Positions 1-10,343 are shown, counted from the stretch's first letter. The stretch is 44,113 nucleotides of DNA from Novosphingobium sp. (GCA_029247785.1 JAQWKP010000213.1:1-44113); one strand, 5' to 3'. Notes: a model not told the origin generated them from the sequence alone. Made by a program: numbers and translations.

Positions 1-133
1 GGCGCCCCGGTCACTCGCAAATCCCTCCGCCCGCCTGCACGCGGCTTCCCTATGCCGCGCCAGCCGCGCGGTTCACTTGCTTTTCCAACGGCGTTATCGT
101 CCGGGCTCGCCGCCGGATGTTTTTTGTGTGGCG

Positions 134-1357
134 CTAGCGCCTGCCGTCGTTGAGCGAATAGCCGCCGCGCGTCATCGGGGTTTCAGCGCCGTCGGTGCCT
201 GCCAGCATCTTGCCGGCGTCGAGCAGCGCTTGTTCGCTGTTAAGCACATGGGCGGATCCCGCAGTGATGTCGCGCACGCAGCGCTGGATCGGATTGCCGT
301 TGCGGATCGCCTGGGTGGTGCAGCTATCGAGCACGGCCTGGACGATGCGTTTGCCGACAGTGAAGGCCTGGCTTGTGGAAAGCTGGCCTTCGAGCTGCAT
401 TTCCGGCGTGACCGTGCCTGCCTCGGCGGCATCATAGAGCTGGGCGAAGGTCTGCCGGACATAGGCATCTGCGGCACGCAGATCGGCAACGGCGCTGGCA
501 TAGTCGCGCTGGAATGTCGCCAGATCGCTTGCCTTGCCGGCGCCGCGTGCCTTGCCGCGGGCGAAGTCACGCCATTCGTCGAGCAGTCGGCGCGATGCAC
601 CCAGCGCGAAGGAAGCATGACTGAGGCAGGGGATCGCCATGAAACCCATTCGGTACAGCGCCCCCCCGCGCTGTTGCACTGGCGCGGCGGCGTTGATGAA
701 GAAATCCTCATGCAGCAGCTGGTCTGTCACCTCGAAATCATAGCTGCCGGTGCCGCGCAGGCCGAGCACGTCCCAATTGCCGTGAAACTTGACCGTTTCA
801 CGCGGCGCCAGGCCGATCAGCATGATCGGCTGGCCATTCTCGTCCTTCACCGGCGCATCGCCTTCATGAACGATATAGCCGCCGACGATGAAACCCGCAT
901 TGGGTGTGCCCGAACCGAATGAATAGCGCCCGGAAATTCGGTAGCTATCGCCCTCGCGCACCGCCTTGCCGGTCGGCGCGGCCTGGCCGGCTGCGTGCGC
1001 GAATTTGCCGCCGGGAAAGATCGCCGCGACCGCCTTGGGTCCGAGATGCGCGCCGCCAACGGCGCCGCCGGTCATCACCGCATGGCCGTACCAGCCCGCC
1101 GAACCATCCCAATAGGATAACTCGCTGATCGCATCGATCACATCGAGCGGATGGGCCTCGCCGCCACCAAGCTCGCGCGGAGCCATGATGGCGAACAGGC
1201 CGGCCTCATCCATCGCCTTGACCACTTCGGGTGCGAGTTCGGTGACGTCCTCGTCAGCCGCGGCAGCTGCATCGATCATCGGCCCGAGCGCGCGAGTGCG
1301 CTCAAGCCAGCTACCGGCCTCGCCAGCTGCGTCTGCAATATGAGTTGAGCTTGCCAT
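134..1357 (-). CDS. Acyl-CoA dehydrogenase-fold / HsaA-like flavin-dependent monooxygenase
   Basis: ORF 134..1414; likely start at internal Met (MASSTHIADAAGEAGSWLERTRALGPMIDAAAAADEDV). Overall ACAD/HsaA-like sequence, and paralogous to the next gene (ELGGGEAHPLDVIDAISELSYWDGSAGWYGHAVMTGG). Confidence 0.8.
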   Translation of the reverse strand: MASSTHIADAAGEAGSWLERTRALGPMIDAAAAADEDVTELAPEVVKAMDEAGLFAIMAPRELGGGEAHPLDVIDAISELSYWDGSAGWYGHAVMTGGAVGGAHLGPKAVAAIFPGGKFAHAAGQAAPTGKAVREGDSYRISGRYSFGSGTPNAGFIVGGYIVHEGDAPVKDENGQPIMLIGLAPRETVKFHGNWDVLGLRGTGSYDFEVTDQLLHEDFFINAAAPVQQRGGALYRMGFMAIPCLSHASFALGASRRLLDEWRDFARGKARGAGKASDLATFQRDYASAVADLRAADAYVRQTFAQLYDAAEAGTVTPEMQLEGQLSTSQAFTVGKRIVQAVLDSCTTQAIRNGNPIQRCVRDITAGSAHVLNSEQALLDAGKMLAGTDGAETPMTRGGYSLNDGRR

Positions 1358-1388
1358 TATGTCTCCTGCTCCGTCCGGCCGTGCCGGC

Positions 1389-2579
1389 TCAGAAATATAT
1401 CTCTGCACCCTCAACCTCGCCGAGCACGCGCCCGACTTCGATCCACGACATCTCGCCAGTCAGCACATGGGCGTTGCCGCTGGTAATGTCGCGGAAGAAG
1501 CGCTGCAAGGCCGAGCCGTCGCGCAGTCCGGTGGTCGCCGCCGCGGCCTGAGCGGCATTGGCAATGCGCATTGCTGCACCATAAGCATGGCTGGCGCTGA
1601 GCTTGGCTTCGAGCTGCAATTCCTTGGTCACGCTTCCGGCAACAGCGGCATCGTAGAGATTGGAATAGGCCTGCTTCATATAGGCGTCAGCAGCCTTGAG
1701 ATCGGCATGAGCTTGCGCGAAGTCGCGCTGGAAGGTCTGCATGTCGTTCATCATCAGGCCGGGCGCGCGGGATTTGCCAGACGCGTATTTGCGCCATTCT
1801 TCCAGCATTCGCCGCGCTGCGCCCAGCGCATAGGCACCATGCGAAATGCAGGAAAAGGTCATGAAGCCCATGCGGTAAAGCGGCCCGCCGCGCCGCTGCT
1901 GCGGGTCGCCGATATTGAAGGTGAAATCCTGGTGGATCAGCTGTTCGGGAACTTCGAAATCGACGCTGCCGGTGCCGCGCAATCCCAGCACGTCCCAATT
2001 GCCGAGGAAATTGACCTTTGCGCGGGGTACTGCAGCCCACAGCATCACCTGCTGGTCGTTTGCGTCCAGCACCTGCTCGCCGGCTTCATGCAGCAAATAG
2101 CCGCCGACCAACCACTGTGCGCGAGGCGATCCGGTGGCGAAGGAGTAGCAGCCTGATACGCGGTAGTGGTCTCCCTCGCGCGTCGCCTTGCCGGTCGGCG
2201 CAACCTGTCCGGCGCAATGGGTGTAGCGACCCTCAGGGCAGATCGCGGCAATCGCGCTGTCTCCCAGGAACGCGCCAGCGACCCCGCCGCCAGTCATCAC
2301 TGCGTGGGCATACCAGCCGGTCGAGCCATCCCAGTATGACAATTCCGCAATCGCATCGATCTGTTCGACCGGGTGCGCCTCGCCGCCGCCTGCCTCGCGC
2401 GGGATCATGATGGAATAGAGCCCCGCCTCGTCGATCGCCTGCACAACCTCGGCAGTAATTTCCTGCGCTTCCTCGTCCGCTGCGGCGGCGGCATCGATCA
2501 TCGGACCGAGCGCGCGGGCGCGGGAAAGCCAGCTCCCGGATATCTCGGCTGGAGCTGTAGTTGCTGGCGAAGATGCCAT
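1389..2579 (-). CDS. Acyl-CoA dehydrogenase-fold / HsaA-like flavin-dependent monooxygenase (tandem paralog)
   Basis: ORF 1389..2603; likely start at MASSPATTAPAE preceded by AGGGAGAA on the minus strand. Strong similarity along its length to the protein at 134-1357. Confidence 0.8.
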   Translation of the reverse strand: MASSPATTAPAEISGSWLSRARALGPMIDAAAAADEEAQEITAEVVQAIDEAGLYSIMIPREAGGGEAHPVEQIDAIAELSYWDGSTGWYAHAVMTGGGVAGAFLGDSAIAAICPEGRYTHCAGQVAPTGKATREGDHYRVSGCYSFATGSPRAQWLVGGYLLHEAGEQVLDANDQQVMLWAAVPRAKVNFLGNWDVLGLRGTGSVDFEVPEQLIHQDFTFNIGDPQQRRGGPLYRMGFMTFSCISHGAYALGAARRMLEEWRKYASGKSRAPGLMMNDMQTFQRDFAQAHADLKAADAYMKQAYSNLYDAAVAGSVTKELQLEAKLSASHAYGAAMRIANAAQAAAATTGLRDGSALQRFFRDITSGNAHVLTGEMSWIEVGRVLGEVEGAEIYF

Positions 2580-2603
2580 GGTTTCTCCCTGAAGACCCGC
2601 CAC

Positions 2604-3824
2604 TCAGGCCGGTGTGAATTCGATCGGAAGGCCCTTGATGCCCCATACGCCGGGGAACGGCCGCCAGCCCTTTTCGCCTGCCTCATGCGGCTGCTTCATG
2701 TGCTGGGCGATGAGGTGGATGCCTTCCTGCAACTGGGCGCGGGCAATGAACTGACCCAGGCACATATGCTTGCCGAGCCCGAAAGCGACATGGCGGCGCG
2801 CCGGATCGATCTGCCGATCGGGATTGAAGCTGTCCGCATCGTCGAAGGCTTGCGGATCGCGGCCCGAGACGTTGAGGTTGAAGAACAGCATAGTTCCTGC
2901 TGGAATCAGCACGTCGCGATAGGTGATGTCCTCGGACGTGAAGCGGAAGGCCGAGCTGGGATTGAACATCCGCAACGTCTCCTCAACCACCTTGCGGCAA
3001 TAATCGAGATCATCGGCGCAGCGCTCATAGATGTCCGGGTGGTCGGTCATCAGGTGCATCATGTAGGTGAGCACATTCTTCGAGGTGTCATAGCCAGCGA
3101 CAAACAGGAAGATCAGCATGTCAAAGAGCTGCCGGTCGGAAATGCCGCCATCGTCGGCTGCGTCGAGGATGATGTCGAGCAGGTCGGTCGCATCGCTTTC
3201 ACTCGGATTGGCACGCCGCGTGGCGACCAGGTCCTGCGCAAAGCCATCCATATGCAGGAACGCCTTGTCGAGCTGGGGTACCAATGTCTTGTCCATGGAG
3301 AAGGCCAGGCCCATCACTTCCATCGACTGGCGCAGTCCGGGAATAACATCAAGCGGAGCGCCGACCATCTGGGCAGTCACCGCAACCGGATAATAGGATG
3401 AGAATTCCTCAAAATCGATGCGTTCGCGCGGCACCCATTCCGAAAGCAGTCGTTCCATTGTCTCGCGCATGATGGGGCGAAGATTGTTGGCATAGCGCGG
3501 CGTGAACTTGGCGGCGAAAGTGTCGCGCAGAACCCGGTGTTCGCGTTCGGGCAGGGCGATCATCTGCTCTTCGCAGAACCGGCCCCAGGGCGAACCCTTG
3601 CATTCCATAATCTCGGCGATGCCATCGAAGCTGGGCCTGAGATTATCGTCATTGCCCATCAGGTCGCGGATCGCCTGGAGGCTGAATATGGCATAGCCGG
3701 TGTCGGTCTTGGCGAGCCACGGGTGCTTTTCGCGGGCCTTGTCGAACTCGGTATAAGGGTCGGCAGCAAAGGAAGGCTCGTCCCAGTTAAGGTGGTAGAG
3801 ATCGAGCTCATCAACGCGTTGCAT
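2604..3824 (-). CDS. Cytochrome P450
   Basis: Heme-Cys motif FGLGKHMCLGQ, I-helix AGYDTS, ExxR (EETLR). Likely start MQRVDELDLYHL. Confidence 0.92.
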   Translation of the reverse strand: MQRVDELDLYHLNWDEPSFAADPYTEFDKAREKHPWLAKTDTGYAIFSLQAIRDLMGNDDNLRPSFDGIAEIMECKGSPWGRFCEEQMIALPEREHRVLRDTFAAKFTPRYANNLRPIMRETMERLLSEWVPRERIDFEEFSSYYPVAVTAQMVGAPLDVIPGLRQSMEVMGLAFSMDKTLVPQLDKAFLHMDGFAQDLVATRRANPSESDATDLLDIILDAADDGGISDRQLFDMLIFLFVAGYDTSKNVLTYMMHLMTDHPDIYERCADDLDYCRKVVEETLRMFNPSSAFRFTSEDITYRDVLIPAGTMLFFNLNVSGRDPQAFDDADSFNPDRQIDPARRHVAFGLGKHMCLGQFIARAQLQEGIHLIAQHMKQPHEAGEKGWRPFPGVWGIKGLPIEFTPA

Positions 3825-4059
3825 CGGTCGGATCCTTTCCTGCTTGCCTGTTCCGCCGTGCCACATTCAGCCCCGCGAGCCTTGATAGGTTCATCCTGCC
3901 TGAACGCGCTCACATGCAAAAGGGGCAATTTCCAACCATTGCGCTCCCAGTCAAATTGGGGCGCTATCGCGCTATCGAATTTTGTATCTCATCTCATTCG
4001 CCGGCCAGGCTGAGCTCCTCGCCATATCCTGACGATAGCTCCTGGGAATCGGGATCCAC

Positions 4060-5223
4060 TTAGGCGGCGGTTGCCGGGCTATCCTGGACGCTCTCTACAT
4101 CAGTCTCCAGCGGCAGGTCGTAGAACTCGATCGCGTTGGTCCTGCCGATACGTATCTGGTCTTCAAGCGGAACGCCTTCGAACTGATCGGCCAGAAGTTG
4201 TCCGCAATTGGGCCAGCCGCCATCGAAATGGGGATAGTCAGAGCCCCACATGATGTTGCCACGCCCGATAATCTCGCGGCAGAGAATGGCTGTGCGGTCG
4301 CGCATGAATGAACAAGCGACATGGGCGCGGAACACGTCGCTTGGCACAAGTTCCGGCGAAAGGCCCTTGGACTTTCCGGCCCAGCCCTGGTCGCGCAAAA
4401 AGCGGTCGTCCATCCGCTCCAGCATGGCGAGTGGCCAGGCAGCATCGTTCTCGACCGAGATCACCTTGAGGCCGGGGTGACGCTCGAACAGCCCTTCGAA
4501 GATCATTTCGGCGACTGAGTACATGGTCGGGGTGAAGCCGAGCGAAAAATCGGCAAAGGCGTTGCCGCAGCGTGTGTAGGTGTTGGTGCTCGCCGCGACA
4601 TGCAGGCTGATCGGCATGTTGTGTTCTTCGGCGGCGCGCCACAGCCGGGCGTAATCCGGATGGCCGTAGCCGCGTTCTTCCTCGCCGTCGATTGAGACCA
4701 TCGCAGCGCGCATGCCCAGCCTGGCGCAGCGTTCCAGCTCCGCAGTGGCGATCTCGGGATCGCCGGGCGGGATCATTGCGACGCCGTACAAGCGTTTGGG
4801 AGCTGCAGAGCAGAATTCGGCCAGCCAGTCGTTGAAGGAAATGCAGCAGGCAGTGCGGAATTCGACATAGCGCATGCCGAACATCGACAGGCCCAGAGTG
4901 GTGTAGAGGACTTCAGCCTCGATGCCCTCTTTGTCCATCTCCCTGACCCGCGCATCGGGTTCATAGGAACCGACCGGAACATCCTCCCACTTGCCATCCA
5001 TGGTGAAATAGAGATCGTCGGGGTCAGTGTATTTCTTCTTCGTTGCCATCAGGCCGATACCGCCGCGCTGCTTGCCGCTTGAGTAGATACGGTCGCCATC
5101 GGGCGTCGACTGGATTGTCGGCGCGCCCTCGCGGAATTTGGCGGGCAGGCGGGTCGTCCACAGATCGGCAGGCTCGACGATATGCGAATCGGCGGAGACG
5201 AGTTTGAAAGGCAATGGCGACAT
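4060..5223 (-). CDS. Amidohydrolase family protein (amidohydrolase_2 / ACMSD-like TIM barrel)
   Basis: N-terminal VSADSHIVEPADLW and C-terminal MWGSDYPHFDGGWP motif. RBS-like AGGAG upstream of ATG. Confidence 0.85.
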   Translation of the reverse strand: MSPLPFKLVSADSHIVEPADLWTTRLPAKFREGAPTIQSTPDGDRIYSSGKQRGGIGLMATKKKYTDPDDLYFTMDGKWEDVPVGSYEPDARVREMDKEGIEAEVLYTTLGLSMFGMRYVEFRTACCISFNDWLAEFCSAAPKRLYGVAMIPPGDPEIATAELERCARLGMRAAMVSIDGEEERGYGHPDYARLWRAAEEHNMPISLHVAASTNTYTRCGNAFADFSLGFTPTMYSVAEMIFEGLFERHPGLKVISVENDAAWPLAMLERMDDRFLRDQGWAGKSKGLSPELVPSDVFRAHVACSFMRDRTAILCREIIGRGNIMWGSDYPHFDGGWPNCGQLLADQFEGVPLEDQIRIGRTNAIEFYDLPLETDVESVQDSPATAA

Positions 5224-5261
5224 TGGGTTGCTCCTGTGGCGTTTCTCCTGCCGTGAGGTGC

Positions 5262-6524
5262 CTATTCGGCGGGTTCGAGTTCCTCGACCCGGGCTTCACC
5301 CGGCGTGAACTCGATCGGTAGGCCCTGGATGCCCCAGGTTCCTGGGAACGGCCGCCAACCCGGCTCGCCCGCCAGCTTGGGGTGGCGGATGCGCTGGGGG
5401 ATCTGGTGGATCGCCTCCTGCAATTGCGCGCGGGCGATATATTGGCCGAGGCACATATGTTTGCCGAGGGCAAAAGCGATATGGCGTCGTTCGGGTTCGA
5501 TCTTGCGGTCCGGATCGAATGTCTGACCGTCGGGATAGGTCTTCGGATCGCGCCCCGAAATGCTCAACGGGAAGAACAGCATCGTATCCTTTGGAAAATG
5601 TACGCCGCGAAATTCGAAATCTGAATCGGCATAGCGCGCTACCGTACCTGGATTGAACCAGCGCAGTGCCTCCTCGACGACCTTCTTGCAATATTCGTAA
5701 TCTTCGCCGCAGCGCTGATATATCTCCGGATATTCGAGCAGAGTGTACATCGTGTAGGTCAACACGTTCTTCGACGTGTCATAGCCAGCGAAGAAAAAGA
5801 AACTGATCAGATCGGCGAGCTGCTGGTGGCTGATATTGCCTTTGTCGCCAACCCGGATGAGCAGGTCCAGCAGGTCTTCGTTTTCCTCGCTGCGATCGGG
5901 TGGATTGGCGCGGCGCTCGGCGATGATGTCCTCGACAAATTTCTCGGTCCGCACCACGCCTTCCTGAATGCGCGGGAACAGGTCGAGCTGATAGGAGTGA
6001 GCCAAGCCAACCGCTTCGAGATCGTCGCGCAGTAGCTCTATTCCCTCCTGCGGTGCACCGACCAAAGCGAACATCACCGAGATTGGAAAGTGGGACGCAA
6101 ATTCCTCAAAATCGATCGCGCCGCGCGGAGCCCATTGATCGAGCAGATTGCCGATCGTCTCGCGCATCATCGGGCGCAGTTGGTTCGCAAAACGTGGAGT
6201 AAACTTCGCTGCGAAAGTGTCACGCAGCAGCCTGTGCTCGTCGACCGGAAGTGCGATCATCTGGTCTTTGGTGAAGCGGCCCCATGGCGTGCCCTGCTGC
6301 CCCAGCTGATCGACGACATCGGCGTAGGGCGGGCGCAGCACGTCTTCCTGCTGGAACAGCTCGCGGATTGCCGCATATTCATGGATAACGTAGCCATACT
6401 CGTCCCATTTCGCGAGCCACGGGTGCTGCTCACGTGCCTTTTCAAAAAACGACCACGGGTCTTCGCCCATAGCCGGATCGCTCATTGGCAAATGGTACAT
6501 CTCGACATCATTGACGTTCTGCAC
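5262..6524 (-). CDS. Cytochrome P450 (paralog of 2604-3824)
   Basis: FALGKHMCLGQ heme motif, FAGYDTSKN I-helix, EEALR. Apparent GTG start. Confidence 0.92.
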   Translation of the reverse strand: MQNVNDVEMYHLPMSDPAMGEDPWSFFEKAREQHPWLAKWDEYGYVIHEYAAIRELFQQEDVLRPPYADVVDQLGQQGTPWGRFTKDQMIALPVDEHRLLRDTFAAKFTPRFANQLRPMMRETIGNLLDQWAPRGAIDFEEFASHFPISVMFALVGAPQEGIELLRDDLEAVGLAHSYQLDLFPRIQEGVVRTEKFVEDIIAERRANPPDRSEENEDLLDLLIRVGDKGNISHQQLADLISFFFFAGYDTSKNVLTYTMYTLLEYPEIYQRCGEDYEYCKKVVEEALRWFNPGTVARYADSDFEFRGVHFPKDTMLFFPLSISGRDPKTYPDGQTFDPDRKIEPERRHIAFALGKHMCLGQYIARAQLQEAIHQIPQRIRHPKLAGEPGWRPFPGTWGIQGLPIEFTPGEARVEELEPAE

Positions 6525-6606
6525 AACCGTTGTCCTCTTTGTCGGGTCAGCACTATGAGCCGCAGGTTATCATACGCGTCGCCCCGTGCAAGCCGGGTGC
6601 GGGTGG

Positions 6607-7233
6607 TCAGGCGATCAGGCCCCGCGCTTGCAAGTCTTCGGCCAACCTTTCCGCGCCAGTGAAGTGATGGACCTGCCAGCCCAGCCCTTCAGCTGAGGCG
6701 ATGTTGGCGGCATTATCATCGATGAACAACATCTCTTCAGGAGCAAGCCCAAAGCGGCCGGCGGCCAGCGTGAAAATCCTTGGATCGGGTTTGATAAGCC
6801 GTTCCACACCTGAAACCACGATATCGCGAAACAGGTCGAACAGGGGCTCGGTCGGCCGGAACTGGTCCCAGAATTCCGCACCGAAGTTGGTTATTGCGAA
6901 TAACGGTATATCGCGCGCTGCAAGCTGCCTGACTAGAGCAGGCATGTCGGCGACGGGCCCCGGGATCGATTCGGCGTAGCGGGTAGCATAGGCGTCGATC
7001 AGGTCGGCATGGTTGGGAAACAGCTGCTTGCGCTCGACTAACCGCGCGCCAAGATCGATCCCGGCATCGTGCTCGAAATGCCATTCCGGCGTGACGACAT
7101 TGGCCAGAAACCAGTCCAGCTCATCGGCATCGTCAATCAGTTTTGCGAAAAGGTAGCGCAAGTCCCATTCGACCAGCACTTTACCGACATCGAAGACGAC
7201 GGCGGTTGTACGTTCCGCGGTCTGGTTCATCAA
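6607..7233 (-). CDS. HAD-family hydrolase
   Basis: VVFDVGKVLVEWD, ITNFGAEFW, LFIDDNAANIASAEGLGW: HAD motifs I, II and IV. Confidence 0.85.
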   Translation of the reverse strand: MMNQTAERTTAVVFDVGKVLVEWDLRYLFAKLIDDADELDWFLANVVTPEWHFEHDAGIDLGARLVERKQLFPNHADLIDAYATRYAESIPGPVADMPALVRQLAARDIPLFAITNFGAEFWDQFRPTEPLFDLFRDIVVSGVERLIKPDPRIFTLAAGRFGLAPEEMLFIDDNAANIASAEGLGWQVHHFTGAERLAEDLQARGLIA

Positions 7234-7261
7234 TTACCAGCCCCGAACACTCGCCATCAAA

Positions 7262-7387
7262 TCAACCCTGGCGGGCCTTGAAGCGACGGTTGGTCTTGTT
7301 GATGACATAGGTGCGGCCACGGCGCCGGATAACGCGATTGTCGCGGTGGCGGCCTTTCAGCGACTTCAGGCTGTTGCGAATCTTCAT
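7262..7387 (-). CDS. rpmJ: 50S ribosomal protein bL36
   Basis: Translated by hand from the minus strand: [41 protein letters not shown] (41 aa). Too short for the supplied ORF track. Confidence 0.93.
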   Translation of the reverse strand: MKIRNSLKSLKGRHRDNRVIRRRGRTYVINKTNRRFKARQG

Positions 7388-7484
7388 GGCGTTTCTCTAT
7401 GGTAAGCGGGCTTTGGCGGGCATTTGCGGATTGCATAACCGCCGAAAATCGAAGCCGCGCGCCTAAGGGCCGCAGCCGCCAAAG

Positions 7485-8494
7485 TCAAGCGTCGGGGCGC
7501 ATATCCGCAAGCTTTCGTTCCCAGGCGAGTGCATGGCTGACGATCGTGTCGAGATCGGCATATTGCGGCACCCAGGGAAGAGTCTGCATGATCGCCCGGT
7601 TGTCTGAAATCAGCGAATCGGGATCGCCGGCGCGACGGCCTTCCATGGTTCGCTCGATTATGCGGTTAGTCACCCGGTCGACGGCGTCGAGCACCTCAAG
7701 CACCGAAAGCCGCGGCCATATCCGCAATTCATTGTCAACGAGCGGTCTGGTTCTGCAAGCAGCGCCTCCAGCGCCAGAACATGAGCTGCAGCAAGGTCCG
7801 AGACATGGATGTAGTCGCGCACGCCGGTGCCATCGGGCGTGTCAAAGTCGGTGCCGAACACGCTGACGGAATCGCGTTTGCCCAGAGCGGCTTCGACCGC
7901 GACCTTGATGAGATGAGTTGCGCCCGCCGTCGACTGCCCGGTGCGTGCTGCCGGATCGGCACCTGCGACATTGAAATAGCGCAATGCGCAATAATTGATC
8001 GGATGGGCATAGGCGACATCGGTCAGCATTCGCTCGGTCATCAGCTTGGACATGCCATAGGGGTTGATCGGTAGCTGGGGGCTATCCTCGGTGACCGGCG
8101 AGATCTCGGGAATGCCATAGGTCGCTGCCGTCGAGCTGAAGATGAAATGCGGCACAGAGCTTTCGACCGCCGCGCCGATCAGCGCGCGGCTCTTGGCGGT
8201 GTTGTTGTGATAATATTTCAGCGGGTCCTCAACCGATTCCGGTACAACGACCGAGCCAGCGAAATGCATGATCGCGCCCGTGCCCTGCTCGGTGAATATC
8301 CGGGCGAGAAGATCGGCATCCTCGATGTCGCCTTCATAGAGAGTCACGCCCTCGGGCACGGCGAAACGGAAACCGGTCGAAAGATTGTCAATCACCGCTA
8401 CTGGCCAACCCGAATCGACCAGGGCAAGCACTGCGTGGCTGCCGATATATCCGGCTCCGCCGGTAACCAGTACGGAAGGTTTCTTGTTCATCAC
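7485..8494 (-). pseudogene. galE: UDP-glucose 4-epimerase, apparently frameshifted into two ORFs (7670..8494 and 7485..7727)
   Basis: N-terminal part MNKKPSVLVTGGAGYIGSH...NCGYGRGF then frame loss. The C-terminal part SVLEVLDAVDRVTNRIIERTMEGRRAGDPDSLISDN... continues in another frame, consistent with a 1-nt deletion around 7705-7709. Could be a sequencing error. Confidence 0.85.
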
Positions 8495-8600
8495 GAAGTC
8501 CGCTATACGGTCTGTAAGAAAATCTGATTAAGCCATGAGCAATCAGCGGGGGTCCACAAGCAAACGGCCAAACCGAAAATTGGCCGGGAGGAAAGCAGTG

Positions 8601-9200
8601 ATGAAACCATTTTTCGCAATTGTCCCCGCAATTTGCCTTGCAGCGATATCGGGCTGTGTGGCGCCAGTAGGCCCGGTCGAAGTGACGCGCTTCCACCTGC
8701 CGGATACGACGCAGCTTGGCAATACGATGATCGCGGTCGAGCCGGGGGACGGAATGGACGGCGCGAGCCTTGAATTTCGCACCTATTCCGCAGCGATCGC
8801 ACGCGAACTTGCGCGAGTCGGATATAGCGAATCTTCACCCGGCACCGCCGCTGGTGGCCAGATCGCCTTGCTCTCATTTGATCGCGCGACATACCAGCCG
8901 GGCCGCAGAAACAGCCCTGTCAGCGTTGGCGTTGGCGGTAGCACCGGTAGTTATCGATCGGGTGTCGGTCTTGGCATCGGCTTCGACCTTTCCGGTCCGC
9001 CGCCGGAACAGGTCGAAACGCGGCTCTCGGTGATGATCCGTGATCGGGAGAGTGGCAAGACCTTGTGGGAAGGCCGAGCGAGCTTTGCCGTCAAGGCGAA
9101 CTCGCCGCTGGCAGACACCCAGCTCGGCGCGGCAAAGATGGCCGAAGCCCTGTTCAGGGACTTTCCAGGAAATTCCGGCGAGACTATCCAGGTCAAATGA
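8601..9200 (+). CDS. DUF4136-like putative lipoprotein
   Basis: Signal/lipobox [22 protein letters not shown]. Start chosen at 8601 inside ORF 8535..9200. Confidence 0.65.
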   Translation: MKPFFAIVPAICLAAISGCVAPVGPVEVTRFHLPDTTQLGNTMIAVEPGDGMDGASLEFRTYSAAIARELARVGYSESSPGTAAGGQIALLSFDRATYQPGRRNSPVSVGVGGSTGSYRSGVGLGIGFDLSGPPPEQVETRLSVMIRDRESGKTLWEGRASFAVKANSPLADTQLGAAKMAEALFRDFPGNSGETIQVK

Positions 9201-10336
9201 ATTCCATCGAAATTTCGTCGCAGTTCGATTCTGGAAATATCGAGGTTCTCTCCGTCAATGGTAGCGAAGCCAGCCTTGCCATTCGCAAGGACTGCGATTC
9301 GGAATTCTTTCAATGGTTCCACTTCCGCGTTGCCGGCGCGAAGGGGCGTGACCTCGTGCTCCGCCTTACCGGCCTGGGCGAAGCCGCCTATCCGCGCGGC
9401 TGGACCAACTACCGCGCCTGCGTGTCAGAGGATCGGCAGCGATGGAACCGGGCTGAGACGCACTGGGATGAGCGGCAGGACGGTGGCACTCTTACCATCC
9501 GTTACACACCGTCGAGCGATCTTTCCTGGTTTGCCTATTTCGCGCCCTTCTCGTTGGAACGGCACCATGACATGGTTGCCCGTGCCTCCGGGGGCAGCAG
9601 CGTCACCTGCCGCAGCCTGGGCACGAGCCTTGACGGGCGATCGATCGACTGCCTCGAAATGGGAGCGGGGCCGTTGCAAGTCTGGCTGATCGCCCGCCAG
9701 CATCCGGGCGAAAGCATGGCCGAATGGTGGATGGAAGGCGCGCTGGACCGGCTGATTGACCCGACCGACACGCTCGCTCGCCAGCTGCGCCGCAAATGCC
9801 GGCTGCATATCGTTCCCAACGTCAATCCCGACGGTTCTGTGCGTGGCCACCTGCGCACCAATGCCATCGGCACAAACCTTAACCGCGAATGGGCCGATCC
9901 CTCGCCGGAACGCTCGCCCGAAGTCCTGGCAATTCGCAATGCCATGGATGAAGCCGGAGTCGATTTTGCGATTGACGTGCATGGTGACGAGGCAATTCCT
10001 GCCGTGTTCATGGCGGGCTTTGCTGGCATTCCCTCGCTCAAACCCGAACAGCAGGAAGGATACGACCGGTTCTGCTCGATCCTTGAGCGACGGACGCCGG
10101 ACTTCCAGACCAAGCTTGGCTATCCGACGGCGCGGCCAGGCAAGGGCAATCTCACGATGGCGACCAACCAACTGGCCGAGCGTTTCGGCTGCGTAGCGAT
10201 GACACTGGAAATGCCATTCAAGGACCACGACACCGCCCCCTGCCGCAAACAGGGCTGGAGCCCCGAGCGATCGAAACAGCTTGGCCGTGAGTGTCTTGCG
10301 GCCTTGCTCGAATGGGTGGAGAGCGACGGGGCCTGA
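9197..10336 (+). CDS. M14-type (cytosolic carboxypeptidase-like) metallopeptidase
   Basis: [22 protein letters not shown]...[10 protein letters not shown]...[15 protein letters not shown]...[15 protein letters not shown]...DVHGDE. ATGA overlap with the upstream lipoprotein stop. Confidence 0.87.
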   Translation: MNSIEISSQFDSGNIEVLSVNGSEASLAIRKDCDSEFFQWFHFRVAGAKGRDLVLRLTGLGEAAYPRGWTNYRACVSEDRQRWNRAETHWDERQDGGTLTIRYTPSSDLSWFAYFAPFSLERHHDMVARASGGSSVTCRSLGTSLDGRSIDCLEMGAGPLQVWLIARQHPGESMAEWWMEGALDRLIDPTDTLARQLRRKCRLHIVPNVNPDGSVRGHLRTNAIGTNLNREWADPSPERSPEVLAIRNAMDEAGVDFAIDVHGDEAIPAVFMAGFAGIPSLKPEQQEGYDRFCSILERRTPDFQTKLGYPTARPGKGNLTMATNQLAERFGCVAMTLEMPFKDHDTAPCRKQGWSPERSKQLGRECLAALLEWVESDGA

Positions 10337-10343
10337 CGCCCTG

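Noticed and set aside
77-922. 281-aa plus-strand ORF (and 1359..2156, 2373..3401) opposite the ACAD/P450 genes
   Set aside because: Antisense shadow ORFs of high-GC coding sequence; composition lacks recognisable domains and they fully overlap well-supported genes.
8524-8546. CTGATT(11 nt)AATCAG inverted repeat in the galE/lipoprotein divergent region
   Set aside because: Short arms and long spacer; expected by chance at this length, not strong enough for a regulatory call.
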